From Gracilinema caldarium DSM 7334 (GTDB lineage Bacteria; Spirochaetota; Spirochaetia; Treponematales; Breznakiellaceae), in the NCBI RefSeq assembly GCF_000219725.1, contig NC_015732.1, positions 2,542,001-2,606,000 of the forward strand: 64,000 bases of DNA, read 5' to 3'. The notes below the pieces were generated by a model that saw only the letters and a program-made list of their open reading frames with translations, did not search any database and was not told the origin of the DNA. Positions 16,474-24,790 of this stretch are shown piece after piece; the stretch's first letter is position 1, and each line of letters begins with the position of its first letter. Position numbers and translations under genes: made by a program.

Positions 16474-17756
16474 GCAAAATGGCTTTCCAGTATTTTACAC
16501 AGAGACTTACTAAAATTGTTCATACCCTTCATGTCAGCAATAGATTACGTATCAGTTTAGGCTTTTTTACTTTTTTTACATACTTCCTTGCAATACAATT
16601 CTATCAACAGTTTTATGAGCACCATTTACCTCAGAACATCTTTATACAAATACATATTGTGTTTTATATACTATTGTTCGTGGCACCGATCATGTTTGTG
16701 ACCATAAAACCTGTAAGTTATACCGCCATAATCTGCAATTTCATGGGAATTTTGTTCATCACATCAGCATTAGGGGCTGATATGACGATTGTATTATCCC
16801 TATGCATCCCTTTCTTCTCTGCAATTATAATTCAACTAGACATTTTAATTAGCATCTTAGCATTTGGCACTACTTATTTGTGTATCCTTTTATCATTAGG
16901 GCCTCATAAATCCTGGGGAAATGCGGTTACAACTATGGAAAATTCTATGCGATACTTATTTGGATCCCTTGCGGCTTCCTTTGGTATACTTGGGATACTC
17001 ATCAAAGCAAAAAATAGCAAAATTGAAGAACTTCAAGAAAAAGTCGAACGGCTTGATACTGCCTATCAAAAAGTAGCGGATGCAAATTTAGATTTTCAAA
17101 CCTATGCTCTCTTTGCCCGTGAAGAAGCGATGGAGAAAGAGCGTCGTCGTTTAGCAGGGGAACTGCATGATATCATCGGATATTCACTAACTAATGTAAT
17201 CATGCTCATTCAAGCGGCCCAGCTTGGTAAAGGAGATAGTGAGCAGGTCCATGCTATCTTAGAAAAGGCACGGATTCATGCTGATGAAAGTCTGCGTGAA
17301 GCCCGGCAAGCTCTGGCCATGCTGCGGACAGAACCTATCGATCGCCCCCGAGGGGCTAATCTCTTTTTAAAGCTAACGAAGACGTTTCAGGAAGTTACCG
17401 GTATTTCTATTACCATAGACTTTGCAAATATACCTGCTTTTTTACCCACAGAATCTGAAAAGATTATCTACCGATTAATTCAGGAAGGGCTCACCAATGC
17501 ATTCAGGCATGGAAAAGCGAATGCGGTATTCATCAATTTTTGGTTTTCTGATGGGAATGTAACGGTTAGAATTCGTGATAATGGTATCGGTGTTACAACT
17601 ATACAGGAACGGCCTGGCATTGGACTTGCAGGGCTCAGAGAACAGGTTGAACAACGGGGTGGTAATTTTAAGGCAGGACCAGTGATTGGTGGTTTTTTAT
17701 TAGAAGCAACAATTCCCTTACAGGGGTTTGTACAGGAATCAAATAATGAAAGATAA
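16470..17756 (+). CDS. Sensor histidine kinase, NarL-partner type (HisKA_3)
   Basis: The 428-residue protein has about six hydrophobic segments in residues 25-178, a coiled-coil linker, and a HisKA_3 domain with phospho-acceptor H233 in RRRLAGELHDIIGYSL. Its GHKL ATPase carries EGLTNAFRHG, IRDNGIGV and GIGLAGLREQVEQRGG. There is no extracytoplasmic sensor, so the membrane block itself probably senses the signal. It is sandwiched by overlaps: 4 bases with the NIF3-like gene and 11 with its response regulator. The three genes form one operon. Confidence 0.92.
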   Translation: MSKMAFQYFTQRLTKIVHTLHVSNRLRISLGFFTFFTYFLAIQFYQQFYEHHLPQNIFIQIHIVFYILLFVAPIMFVTIKPVSYTAIICNFMGILFITSALGADMTIVLSLCIPFFSAIIIQLDILISILAFGTTYLCILLSLGPHKSWGNAVTTMENSMRYLFGSLAASFGILGILIKAKNSKIEELQEKVERLDTAYQKVADANLDFQTYALFAREEAMEKERRRLAGELHDIIGYSLTNVIMLIQAAQLGKGDSEQVHAILEKARIHADESLREARQALAMLRTEPIDRPRGANLFLKLTKTFQEVTGISITIDFANIPAFLPTESEKIIYRLIQEGLTNAFRHGKANAVFINFWFSDGNVTVRIRDNGIGVTTIQERPGIGLAGLREQVEQRGGNFKAGPVIGGFLLEATIPLQGFVQESNNER

Positions 17757-18420
17757 ACCCATACGTATCCTTTTAGCGGATGATCAATATCTCTTTTTAG
17801 AAAGCTTAAAACTAGTACTTGAAAGTTTAGCAGAAGATTTACAGGTGGCTGGAACAGTATGTAACGGCGAGGAAGCGCTCGAATTTTTAGAAAAACAACC
17901 TGTCGATGTTGTATTATTGGATGTTCGTATGCCAATTATGGATGGGGTTCAGACTGCTGGTGAAATTCATAAACGTTGGCCTCACATAGCTGTTATTATG
18001 CTAACAACCTTTGAGGATGATGAGTATGTTGCAGAGGCGCTTCAACGGGGGGCCCAAGGATACCTCTTAAAAAACATAGCACCCCATATGCTTGTTTCGG
18101 CTATTCGGGCTGTTCGCGATGGATCTATCCTTATAGCTCCCGATCTAGCGGGCCATCTTGCCATGGCATTAGCAGGTAATAGAAATCCAGCTACAGGGGC
18201 ACAACTGCCTGATTGGTACTATAATCTAACCCCCCGGGATAAAACCATCATCACGTTAATACTTAAAGGAATGACTAATAAAGAAATAGCTTCAACAATC
18301 CATTTAGGCGAACAAACCGTAAGGAATTACATCTCTGCCCTGTATGATAAACTGCATGTCTCCGATCGACGTGAAGCTATCAATATATTGCGTTCTATCG
18401 ATCCCTGCTGGTTTATCTAA
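17746..18420 (+). CDS. NarL/LuxR-family response regulator
   Basis: The 224-residue protein has a receiver domain (LLADDQ near 10-14, phospho-acceptor D59 in VVLLDVRMPIMDG, K at YLLKNIAP). It ends in a LuxR-type HTH (LTPRDKTIITLILKGMTNKEIA, TVRNYISALYDKLHVSDRREAI). ATG 17746 with AGGA 8 bases upstream is preferred to the TTG at 17728. It is partner of the kinase just upstream. Its position 140 bases before a sugar ABC transporter makes those genes plausible targets. Confidence 0.92.
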   Translation: MKDKPIRILLADDQYLFLESLKLVLESLAEDLQVAGTVCNGEEALEFLEKQPVDVVLLDVRMPIMDGVQTAGEIHKRWPHIAVIMLTTFEDDEYVAEALQRGAQGYLLKNIAPHMLVSAIRAVRDGSILIAPDLAGHLAMALAGNRNPATGAQLPDWYYNLTPRDKTIITLILKGMTNKEIASTIHLGEQTVRNYISALYDKLHVSDRREAINILRSIDPCWFI

Positions 18421-18561
18421 CATCATTATTGCTGGATGACAAAAAAAGTACAAAATCAATTACATTCATAACTATGCATATTCCAACAAGTGACTTGATA
18501 ATGAACATGCGATCATCGGTTAATATCAACAGATCGCAATTCGATAGAAAAGGAGTAGCCT

Positions 18562-19842
18562 ATGAAAAAGCGTTTGGTAATTGTTGCTTCACTTGCACTA
18601 CTTGCAAGCGGAATGCAAGTATTTGCCGGTGGAGGATCTGATGCAGCGGGGAGCGGTGCTAAAGAGCCGGTAAAATTGGTCATGGGATCCTGGCGAGCAG
18701 ACGATGTGGAACAAATGAAGGGACTTTTGGCGGAATATACAAAAACCCACCCGAATGTAATCATTGAATTTAAACCAACCAATCCACCTGACTACAATGC
18801 CACCCTGAGGCTTCAGCTTACCAGTGGAACCGGACCAGACCTCATGTATGCACGATCCTATGCAACAGGAATACAACTGTTTAATGATGGGTACTTCGCA
18901 GACGTTTCGAATATTCCTGGCTTAAAAGAGAATTTTACCGAGGGGGCCCGTTCACCCTGGATGACACCCGATGGAAAATCCTTTGCAATTCCTTTTGTCG
19001 CAGTATCCCATGGAGTCTATTACAACAAGGATATTTTCAAAAAACTCGGACTTACGGTTCCTGAAACATGGGAAGATTTTTTAAAGGTCTGTGAAAAAAT
19101 CAAATCAGCAGGTATTACCCCAATTGCAAATAGTTTGGGTGATGAATGGGATATCGCTGAAGTCGTTTTTATGAGTATTGCCCCCAACTTTATTGGCGGA
19201 CGTGAAGGACGGCTCGCCTATGAAAGTGGCAAACGTCCCTGGAATGATGCAAATATGGTAGCCACCTTCCAGGCTATGAAAGATCTGGTACCCTATTTGC
19301 CTGCTGGGTTTGAAGCCCTGACTTACAACGATTCAAATGCCCTGTTTGCGACCGGCAAAGCAGCTATGTATTTTGATGGATCCTGGTCATTGGGAACCTT
19401 CTCTGGGGTACCCTTCCAGTGGGGCGTTTTTGCTCCACCCCCGCCAAAGGGTAAGGCTCCACAAATCTGTTTCCATGCAGATGCAGGTATTACCATGAAC
19501 ACGAAAACTAAGTATCCTAAAGAAGCTGGGGAATTCCTTGCTTGGATTGCATCCAAAGAAGGAGCTACCGTCGCAGCTAAATACCTGCCTACAGGATTCT
19601 ACCCCATGATTAATACACCGATTACCATCGCCGATCCCCATGCTAATGAAATGCTTGCACTCAACAAGGGTCGAGGGCTTGATGTTCGGCTTGCCTGGCC
19701 GCGGCTCATGGAAGGTGAACCCTCGGGATACAATCTTATTATGTATGGTTCTATTCAGGTAATGAAAGGAATAAAGACACCTCAACAAGCCGCAGACGAT
19801 ATGGCCGCGGGTCTTGCAAAATGGTTTAAACCAACTAAATAG
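18562..19842 (+). CDS. CUT1 sugar ABC transporter, solute-binding protein
   Basis: The 426-residue product has a signal peptide (LVIVASLALLASGMQVFA) and the family-1 extracellular solute-binding fold: MGSWRADDVEQMKGLLAEYTK, TSGTGPDLMYARSYATGIQL, GVYYNKDIFKKLGLTVPETWEDF and AMYFDGSWSLGTF. There is no lipobox Cys, so it is probably soluble in the periplasm. Aggag lies 7 bases before the ATG. It heads an operon with two permeases; no ATPase gene is present, so a shared MsmK/UgpC-type ATPase elsewhere would be needed. Sugar specificity is unknown. Confidence 0.9.
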   Translation: MKKRLVIVASLALLASGMQVFAGGGSDAAGSGAKEPVKLVMGSWRADDVEQMKGLLAEYTKTHPNVIIEFKPTNPPDYNATLRLQLTSGTGPDLMYARSYATGIQLFNDGYFADVSNIPGLKENFTEGARSPWMTPDGKSFAIPFVAVSHGVYYNKDIFKKLGLTVPETWEDFLKVCEKIKSAGITPIANSLGDEWDIAEVVFMSIAPNFIGGREGRLAYESGKRPWNDANMVATFQAMKDLVPYLPAGFEALTYNDSNALFATGKAAMYFDGSWSLGTFSGVPFQWGVFAPPPPKGKAPQICFHADAGITMNTKTKYPKEAGEFLAWIASKEGATVAAKYLPTGFYPMINTPITIADPHANEMLALNKGRGLDVRLAWPRLMEGEPSGYNLIMYGSIQVMKGIKTPQQAADDMAAGLAKWFKPTK

Positions 19843-19854
19843 CAATTGCAAAAT

Positions 19855-19878
19855 CCCCCTGGCAACATATCCAGGGGG
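19855..19878 (+). other. Intercistronic hairpin after the binding-protein gene
   Basis: CCCCCTGG and CCAGGGGG form a perfect 8-bp stem around CAACATAT with no T-run. Such hairpins after binding-protein genes usually protect the upstream mRNA and reduce read-through, giving more binding protein than permease. Confidence 0.6.
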
Positions 19879-19910
19879 TACCGAATCAAAGCATTGATAG
19901 GAGCATATAG

Positions 19911-20843
19911 ATGATACAACAACGAACCAATACTGCTTTTCGATGGATCATATATCTTATTCCTGCCTTAGTTATCTATACAACCTTTATGGCCTTTCCA
20001 CTCTTTGATTCGGTACGACTTTCGTTTTTCAGATCAGGGTCATATTTATCCAGAGATTTTGTAGGTTTCGATAACTATCTTCGCTTATTGCTAGATAAAG
20101 AAAACGCCCTTCGATTCTGGAGTGCCTTTGGAAATACCTGGTATTTTTTCTTTATTCATATGGCGGTGCAAAACATTTTAGGGATACTTTTTGCTGTTTT
20201 ACTCATGGAAAAAGGATTAAAAGGGGCTGGAATATACCGCACTATCATTTTTATTCCAGCAACCCTGGCAGTATTGGTAACCGGTTATTTATGGAAGCTT
20301 ATTTTAAACCCCCAATGGGGCGCATTAACCATATTTCTCAAAATAATTGGTATGGAACATTTGTCCCGGCCATGGCTCGGGGAAACAAGGTATGCGCTCA
20401 CAACCGTATCCCTCGTTTCAGCCTGGCAATGGGTTGGCATGCCAACTATGATGTTCCTTGCAGGGTTGCAGAATATCAGCGATGATATGTACGAAGCGGC
20501 TGATATCGCTGGAGCCAGTAAACTGCAAACCTTTTGGTATATTACACTTCCCTTATTAAAACCTGTCATTGGTATAGTAACCATACTTACTTTTGTAGGT
20601 AATTTTAATGCATTTGACGTCGTCTTTGCCATGGAAAATGTAAACGGAGCACCGCTCTATTCAACAGACATTATGGGAACCCTTTTTTACCGGGTCGGTA
20701 TTGCAGGACAACATCCTGTAAGCATTCCCGATCCAGGGATGGGATCCGCAATTGCTACGACAACTTTTATAATGCTTGCCATAGGTTCTGCTCTCGTATT
20801 AAAAACTACCAGTGATTCCTCTGAAAAGAAGGTACTACGATGA
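19911..20843 (+). CDS. CUT1 sugar ABC transporter permease (MalF-like)
   Basis: The 310-residue protein has six membrane segments and begins with a cytoplasmic tail and YLIPALVIYTTFMAFPLFDSV, typical of MalF/UgpA-type subunits. The EAA loop that docks the ATPase reads YEAADIAGASKLQTFWYITL. It shares a 4-base overlap with the next permease. With the binding protein upstream it forms an importer in the inner membrane. Confidence 0.92.
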   Translation: MIQQRTNTAFRWIIYLIPALVIYTTFMAFPLFDSVRLSFFRSGSYLSRDFVGFDNYLRLLLDKENALRFWSAFGNTWYFFFIHMAVQNILGILFAVLLMEKGLKGAGIYRTIIFIPATLAVLVTGYLWKLILNPQWGALTIFLKIIGMEHLSRPWLGETRYALTTVSLVSAWQWVGMPTMMFLAGLQNISDDMYEAADIAGASKLQTFWYITLPLLKPVIGIVTILTFVGNFNAFDVVFAMENVNGAPLYSTDIMGTLFYRVGIAGQHPVSIPDPGMGSAIATTTFIMLAIGSALVLKTTSDSSEKKVLR

Positions 20844-21664
20844 ACAAGAAAACGATGCATCCCTTTGCACATGGGATATTATCAATATGGACCCTCATGG
20901 TTCTCTTTCCACTCTGGACGATGATAGTAAATTCTTTTAAATACAAATATGATATTTATCGCGATCCTTTTGGTTTACCTAAGGCCTGGAATTTCCAAAG
21001 TTATCTTTCGGTACTTCATGACAGTGATTTTGTTCTCTTCTTTAAAAACAGCCTTTTTGTCACGATTGGTTCAATTCTTGCGGTGTTAATATTCGGTTCT
21101 CTCGCAGCCTATGCCCTGGCGAACTGGAAAACAAGAGCAAGTCGGTGGATCTACGCCTTCTTTATTGCCGGAATGATGTTGCCTATTAAAATTGGATCTA
21201 TACGATTGTTACAGATGATTAAAGCACTGGGACTTATAAATACTATTTACAGTCTATTTCCCGTTTATATTGCCATGGGGCTTCCCATCGCTGTGTTTGT
21301 TCTAACGGAATTTATCCGTGAAATTCCCTTTGAACTTACTGAAGCAGCGGTAATTGATGGGGCTGGCAGATTCAGGATCTTTAGATCAATTATTATCCAT
21401 CTTCTGCGGCCTGCTCTGGCGACAGTAGCTATTTTTAATCTTGTTCCCTTTTGGAATGATCTCTGGTTTCCACTTATTTTTATCAACAATGATAAACACA
21501 AGACATTGCTCTTAGGTGTAACACGCCTTTTTGGACAATATCAAACTGACTGGTCTAAAATCCTGGCAGTTCTTACGCTGGCTGCTGTTCCGGTAGTTCT
21601 GTTGTACCTTTCTATGTCCAAACAGTTTATTAAAGGCCTCACCGCCGGCGCAGTTAAAGGATAG
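20840..21664 (+). CDS. CUT1 sugar ABC transporter permease (MalG-like)
   Basis: The 274-residue protein has six membrane segments, starting LSIWTLMVLFPLWTMIVNSFK, with the EAA loop ELTEAAVIDGAGRFRIFRSI and a terminal GLTAGAVKG tail typical of MalG/UgpE-type subunits. It overlaps the MalF-like gene by 4 bases and closes the operon. No ATP-binding gene follows. Confidence 0.92.
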   Translation: MNKKTMHPFAHGILSIWTLMVLFPLWTMIVNSFKYKYDIYRDPFGLPKAWNFQSYLSVLHDSDFVLFFKNSLFVTIGSILAVLIFGSLAAYALANWKTRASRWIYAFFIAGMMLPIKIGSIRLLQMIKALGLINTIYSLFPVYIAMGLPIAVFVLTEFIREIPFELTEAAVIDGAGRFRIFRSIIIHLLRPALATVAIFNLVPFWNDLWFPLIFINNDKHKTLLLGVTRLFGQYQTDWSKILAVLTLAAVPVVLLYLSMSKQFIKGLTAGAVKG

Positions 21665-21737
21665 TGGGTTAAAGGATTGCATACCAAGGAATAGCCGGCC
21701 GAGCGCCAGCCCTAAAAAGGTAAATATTTATCGACTG

Positions 21738-21766
21738 TTGCAATAGGCGCCTCTTTCTGCTATGCT
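21738..21766 (+). promoter_or_regulatory. Promoter before the DRTGG gene
   Basis: TTGCAA (21738-21743) and TATGCT (21761-21766) are 17 bases apart, about 18 bases before the ATG at 21785. Confidence 0.6.
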
Positions 21767-21784
21767 CCTTACAGGAGCAAACCG

Positions 21785-22141
21785 ATGACAGTCAGAGAGG
21801 CCGTGAAGATCCTTGAGGGCGAGTTTTTCTGTGGGGAAGAATGGGCAGATACGGAAGTCCATTCGGCCTGCGGGGCGGACCTCATGAGCGATGTGATGGC
21901 CTTCGTAAAGGAACAGGTGCTTCTGCTCACCGGCCTCGTAAACCCCCAGGTGATACGGACAGCAGAACTCATGGATATTAAAGTGATTGTCTTTGTTCGG
22001 GGTAAGCGCCCTACCCAGGATATGATTGACATGACCCGGGATGCACAGATTATCCTCGCTGGAACAAAATGCCCCATGTATATCGCCTGTGGCAAACTCT
22101 ATGAGGCGGGCCTCCGTTCCGGCGGCACCCGGAAAATCTGA
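21785..22141 (+). CDS. DRTGG-domain protein
   Basis: The 118-residue product consists of a single DRTGG-type domain: MTVREAVKILEGEFFCGEEW, SACGADLMSDVMAFVKEQ, LLLTGLVNPQVIRTAELMDI, DAQIILAGTKCPMYIACGKL. Such domains appear alone or in front of phosphotransacetylase and CBS proteins and are thought to sense ligands; the role here is unknown. ACAGGAG is 7 bases upstream. It is followed 15 bases later by the folate cyclo-ligase gene. Confidence 0.75.
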   Translation: MTVREAVKILEGEFFCGEEWADTEVHSACGADLMSDVMAFVKEQVLLLTGLVNPQVIRTAELMDIKVIVFVRGKRPTQDMIDMTRDAQIILAGTKCPMYIACGKLYEAGLRSGGTRKI

Positions 22142-22156
22142 TTACAGGATGCAGCC

Positions 22157-22840
22157 ATGGGACCCGTGCAAGGGGACAAGCCCGACAAATCCACTCTGGC
22201 TGATCTGAAACAAGAACTCCGAACAATCGTTAAAAGCCGACTAAAAACCCTATCCCCGGATAATCTTCACCGGGCAGGCTTTGCGGCGGCAGAACGGCTT
22301 AAAACTCATCCCCGCTGGCAACAAGCCCGGCTGGTACTGCTCTATGCTTCCATGAGTGGCGAAATAGACACGGAGCCCCTCTTTCACCTCGCAAAAACCA
22401 GCGGAAAAACCATCTTTTACCCCCGTGTAGAGGGCGATGAGATAGGCTTCTATCAGGTTAATGAACTGCTGGACCTCGAGAGCCAGGGCCCCTGGCATAT
22501 TCTCGAGCCCCGGCCAGGCCTTACGAGTCTTTTCGATTGGATCCACACAATCTGCAACACCGTTGAGCAAGCACAGACACCTGTCCCAATCCTGGGAATT
22601 ATTCCGGGCCTGGCCTTTGACAGGCAGGGTGGCCGCCTCGGCAGAGGGAAAGGCTACTATGACCGATTCCTTTCATCAATAGAAAAGATCGACTTCCCCT
22701 ACCCTCTACAACTCTACACCATCGGCCTCTCCATTCCCGAACAGGTTGTAGACCAGGTCCCCCGGAGCCCCTATGATATCAGGGTTCATGAGGTGATGGT
22801 AATTGAAAGAGGACTTACCGGGGACTTGCCCCGGGCCTAA
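22157..22840 (+). CDS. 5-formyltetrahydrofolate cyclo-ligase
   Basis: The 227-residue protein converts 5-formyl-THF to 5,10-methenyl-THF using ATP. It shows the family pattern: SRLKTLSPDNLHRAGFAAAERL near the start, VLLYASMSGEIDTEPL, FYPRVEGDEIGFYQV, and the signature GIIPGLAFDRQGGRLGRGKGYYDRFL. The start ATG 22157 follows the DRTGG gene by 15 bases. The enzyme salvages folate and is cytosolic. Confidence 0.92.
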   Translation: MGPVQGDKPDKSTLADLKQELRTIVKSRLKTLSPDNLHRAGFAAAERLKTHPRWQQARLVLLYASMSGEIDTEPLFHLAKTSGKTIFYPRVEGDEIGFYQVNELLDLESQGPWHILEPRPGLTSLFDWIHTICNTVEQAQTPVPILGIIPGLAFDRQGGRLGRGKGYYDRFLSSIEKIDFPYPLQLYTIGLSIPEQVVDQVPRSPYDIRVHEVMVIERGLTGDLPRA

Positions 22841-22872
22841 AGATTCTTTACTTTTATACAAGAGGTACATAT

Positions 22873-23472
22873 ATGGCACGGATAAAGAGCGCCCTTGAAC
22901 TTGCATTGGAACGAACCGAATCGGTAAAAAGCGACAAAGAAAGCATTGAACTCTATGAATTAAAACGGGAAGGGAAAAAACTGGCCGGAACCTTTCTCGA
23001 AAACCCCGATGAAAAACAACTGGAAGACAGCTTAAAAAAATATCCTAAGGACAAACAGGAAGCCCTTCGTCAGGGGATGTTCGATGTACTGGTCTCCCAG
23101 ATTCGTCTGCCCGCTCATCAGGAAGACATTACTAAACAGGAAGCGGTGGGCAAAGCAATTCAGCTCCTGGTGAATGACCGCCGTTTCGGTCAGCTCTATA
23201 GCCAATTGGTGCAGGCCTTTGAACGGTATCTTTCTGAGGTAGACCAGTTTGATCAGGCAATCCGCAGGCAGTATGCACCGAAGCTCCGCCAAAAAGAAGA
23301 AGAATTGGCCCGGCGTTTAGGCCGTGCGGTCCAGCTTGACCCCTTCCAGGACCCGGAATTTGTTAATTTTTATAACCAGAATATGAATGCCCTGAAAGCC
23401 CGTTACGAACAGGCCATTGAACAGGTCCGCCAGCAGGCAACCATGTTGTTCGAGGGTACGAAAAAATCCTAA
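22873..23472 (+). CDS. Conserved charged, helical protein of unknown function
   Basis: The 199-residue product is nearly all helical and highly charged, with heptad-like segments (SIELYELKREGKKLAGTFL, ALKARYEQAIEQVRQQATML). It has no signal peptide or membrane segment. It resembles small proteins of unknown function found in treponemes, an impression without a search. AAGAGGT lies before the ATG. It may be co-transcribed with the folate gene 32 bases upstream. Confidence 0.6.
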   Translation: MARIKSALELALERTESVKSDKESIELYELKREGKKLAGTFLENPDEKQLEDSLKKYPKDKQEALRQGMFDVLVSQIRLPAHQEDITKQEAVGKAIQLLVNDRRFGQLYSQLVQAFERYLSEVDQFDQAIRRQYAPKLRQKEEELARRLGRAVQLDPFQDPEFVNFYNQNMNALKARYEQAIEQVRQQATMLFEGTKKS

Positions 23473-23477
23473 TCGCT

Positions 23478-23512
23478 TGATATATAGTACTATTGCATAG
23501 TACTATATATCA
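23478..23512. promoter_or_regulatory. Perfect 16-bp-arm palindrome before the YefM/RelE-type pair
   Basis: TGATATATAGTACTAT (23478-23493) and ATAGTACTATATATCA (23497-23512) are exact inverted copies around TGC, 12 bases before the antitoxin ATG. It is most likely the antitoxin/toxin complex operator, overlapping an A/T-rich promoter. A structural role in RNA is possible too. Confidence 0.7.
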
Positions 23513-23524
23513 GAGAGGTAGGAT

Positions 23525-23788
23525 ATGATTACTACAATTTCAGCAAATGACCTTAAAGTAAAGGGCATTACTGCTATAGATGAACTGGTTGCAAATAATA
23601 CTGACGGAGTGGTAGTTACAGTAAGGGGAAAAGAGAAATATGTCATTCTTCCTATAGATGAGTATAACCATCTTCGTGAATATGAGCTTGAAATGGCAAT
23701 TCAGGAAGCTAAAAACGATATAAGCAATGGAAAATTCCATAATGACGGAATAGCCAAACACCTAGAACGCGTAAGCTCTGATGTATAA
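23525..23788 (+). CDS. Phd/YefM-family antitoxin
   Basis: The 87-residue protein reads ITTISANDLKVKGITAIDEL, then VVVTVRGKEKYVILPIDEYN, the Phd/YefM N-terminal DNA-binding fold. An acidic, helical tail (EYELEMAIQEAKNDISNG) follows for toxin binding. It overlaps the downstream toxin gene by 8 bases. The long palindrome upstream is its probable operator. GAGAGGTAGG precedes the ATG. Confidence 0.85.
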   Translation: MITTISANDLKVKGITAIDELVANNTDGVVVTVRGKEKYVILPIDEYNHLREYELEMAIQEAKNDISNGKFHNDGIAKHLERVSSDV

Positions 23789-24062
23789 TCTTATTTTCCC
23801 CTTTTCTTATGAAGAAAAGGCAAAAAAGTTTTTAAAAAAACACCCCGAATTACAAAAGCAATATGCTAAAGTGCTAGAGCTTATTGAAATTAACCCATAT
23901 CATCCATCATTACGGCTTCATAAATTCAAAACAGCCAATTTCGAAGGGTATTCAGTTGCAATAAATATTTCTTATAGAATAGCCATAGACTTTCTCGTTA
24001 CAGAACATGAAATTGTATTCATCAATATAGGAGATCATAAAGAAATATATGGCAAAAAATGA
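23781..24062 (+). CDS. RelE/ParE-superfamily toxin
   Basis: The 93-residue product has the short RelE/YoeB-like fold: SYEEKAKKFLKKHPELQKQYAKVL, then HPSLRLHKFKTANFEGYSVAI, YRIAIDFL and IVFINIGDHKEIYGKK. The GDHKEIY ending is typical of this branch. Such toxins cleave mRNA at the ribosome. It is encoded directly after and overlapping its antitoxin. Confidence 0.87.
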   Translation: MYNLIFPFSYEEKAKKFLKKHPELQKQYAKVLELIEINPYHPSLRLHKFKTANFEGYSVAINISYRIAIDFLVTEHEIVFINIGDHKEIYGKK

Positions 24063-24090
24063 TAAATAAATAAACACACCTATTAAGTAA

Positions 24091-24121
24091 ATCTTCCCCC
24101 CTCCTATGACGGGGGGAAGAT
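24091..24121. terminator. Bidirectional terminator between the toxin gene and tpx
   Basis: ATCTTCCCCCC and GGGGGGAAGAT are perfect 11-bp arms around a 9-base loop between two convergent genes. A T-rich stretch follows on the minus-strand side. Confidence 0.65.
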
Positions 24122-24130
24122 GGTGAAGCG

Positions 24131-24643
24131 TTATTTTAAGAGCCCTTTAACCGCTTCCAGAGCTTTCCCGTAATCGGGCTCCTGCCCAATTTCAGGGACC
24201 TGTTCGGTATAACGCACCGTATTGGAACCATCGAGGACTACCACAGCCCGACTGAGTATACCTGCCAGGGGACCATCGAGGATTTCCACCCCATAATCCT
24301 TTCCAAAGGACTTATCCCGCATCTGTGAAAGGGTTATAATATTCTTTACCCCCTCGGTCTTGCAGAACCGGCTTGCGGCAAAGGGGAGGTCGCAGGAAAT
24401 ATTCAGAATCACCACATTAGGTAGCTGGGCAACTTCGGCATCAAACTTTTTGGCTGAAAGGGCACAGACTGAGGTGTCCAGACTGGGCACTATGTTCAGA
24501 ATCTTTATCTTCTGACCATAATCAGCCAGGCGGCGGTCGGTTAGACTTTCATCAACCAAACGAAAATCTGGTGCCTTGGTACCAACTTCCGGCAGATTGC
24601 CTACCGTAGCAATTGGATTACCTTTTAACGTAATTCGAGCCAT
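24131..24643 (-). CDS. tpx: Thiol peroxidase (Tpx, atypical 2-Cys peroxiredoxin)
   Basis: The 170-residue enzyme reduces peroxides with thioredoxin. The peroxidatic Cys lies in SLDTSVCALSAKKFD and the resolving Cys in SCDLPFAASRFC, with the usual VGTKAPDFRL start and Tpx-type ending (VVVLDGSNTVRYTEQVPEIGQEPDY). ATG 24643 is preferred because AGGAGG lies 5 bases before it, although the frame is open 17 codons further. It acts in the cytoplasm and is a standard oxygen defence of anaerobes. Confidence 0.93.
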   Translation of the reverse strand: MARITLKGNPIATVGNLPEVGTKAPDFRLVDESLTDRRLADYGQKIKILNIVPSLDTSVCALSAKKFDAEVAQLPNVVILNISCDLPFAASRFCKTEGVKNIITLSQMRDKSFGKDYGVEILDGPLAGILSRAVVVLDGSNTVRYTEQVPEIGQEPDYGKALEAVKGLLK

Positions 24644-24740
24644 AGAGTCCTCCTTGATAGGCGCTTTCAAAACTGAAGGTTCTAGAAGCGTCATTTATTA
24701 CTATAAAAGTAATAATCATCACGAGCAAATGCAAGTAAAA

Positions 24741-24769
24741 TTGATTGATGAACCCTTGCCAGATATACT
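24741..24769 (+). promoter_or_regulatory. Promoter of the radical-SAM gene
   Basis: TTGATT (24741-24746) and TATACT (24764-24769) are 17 bases apart, 21 bases before the ATG at 24791. Confidence 0.65.
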
Positions 24770-24790
24770 GTACAGGTGTATAGTGTTTTT

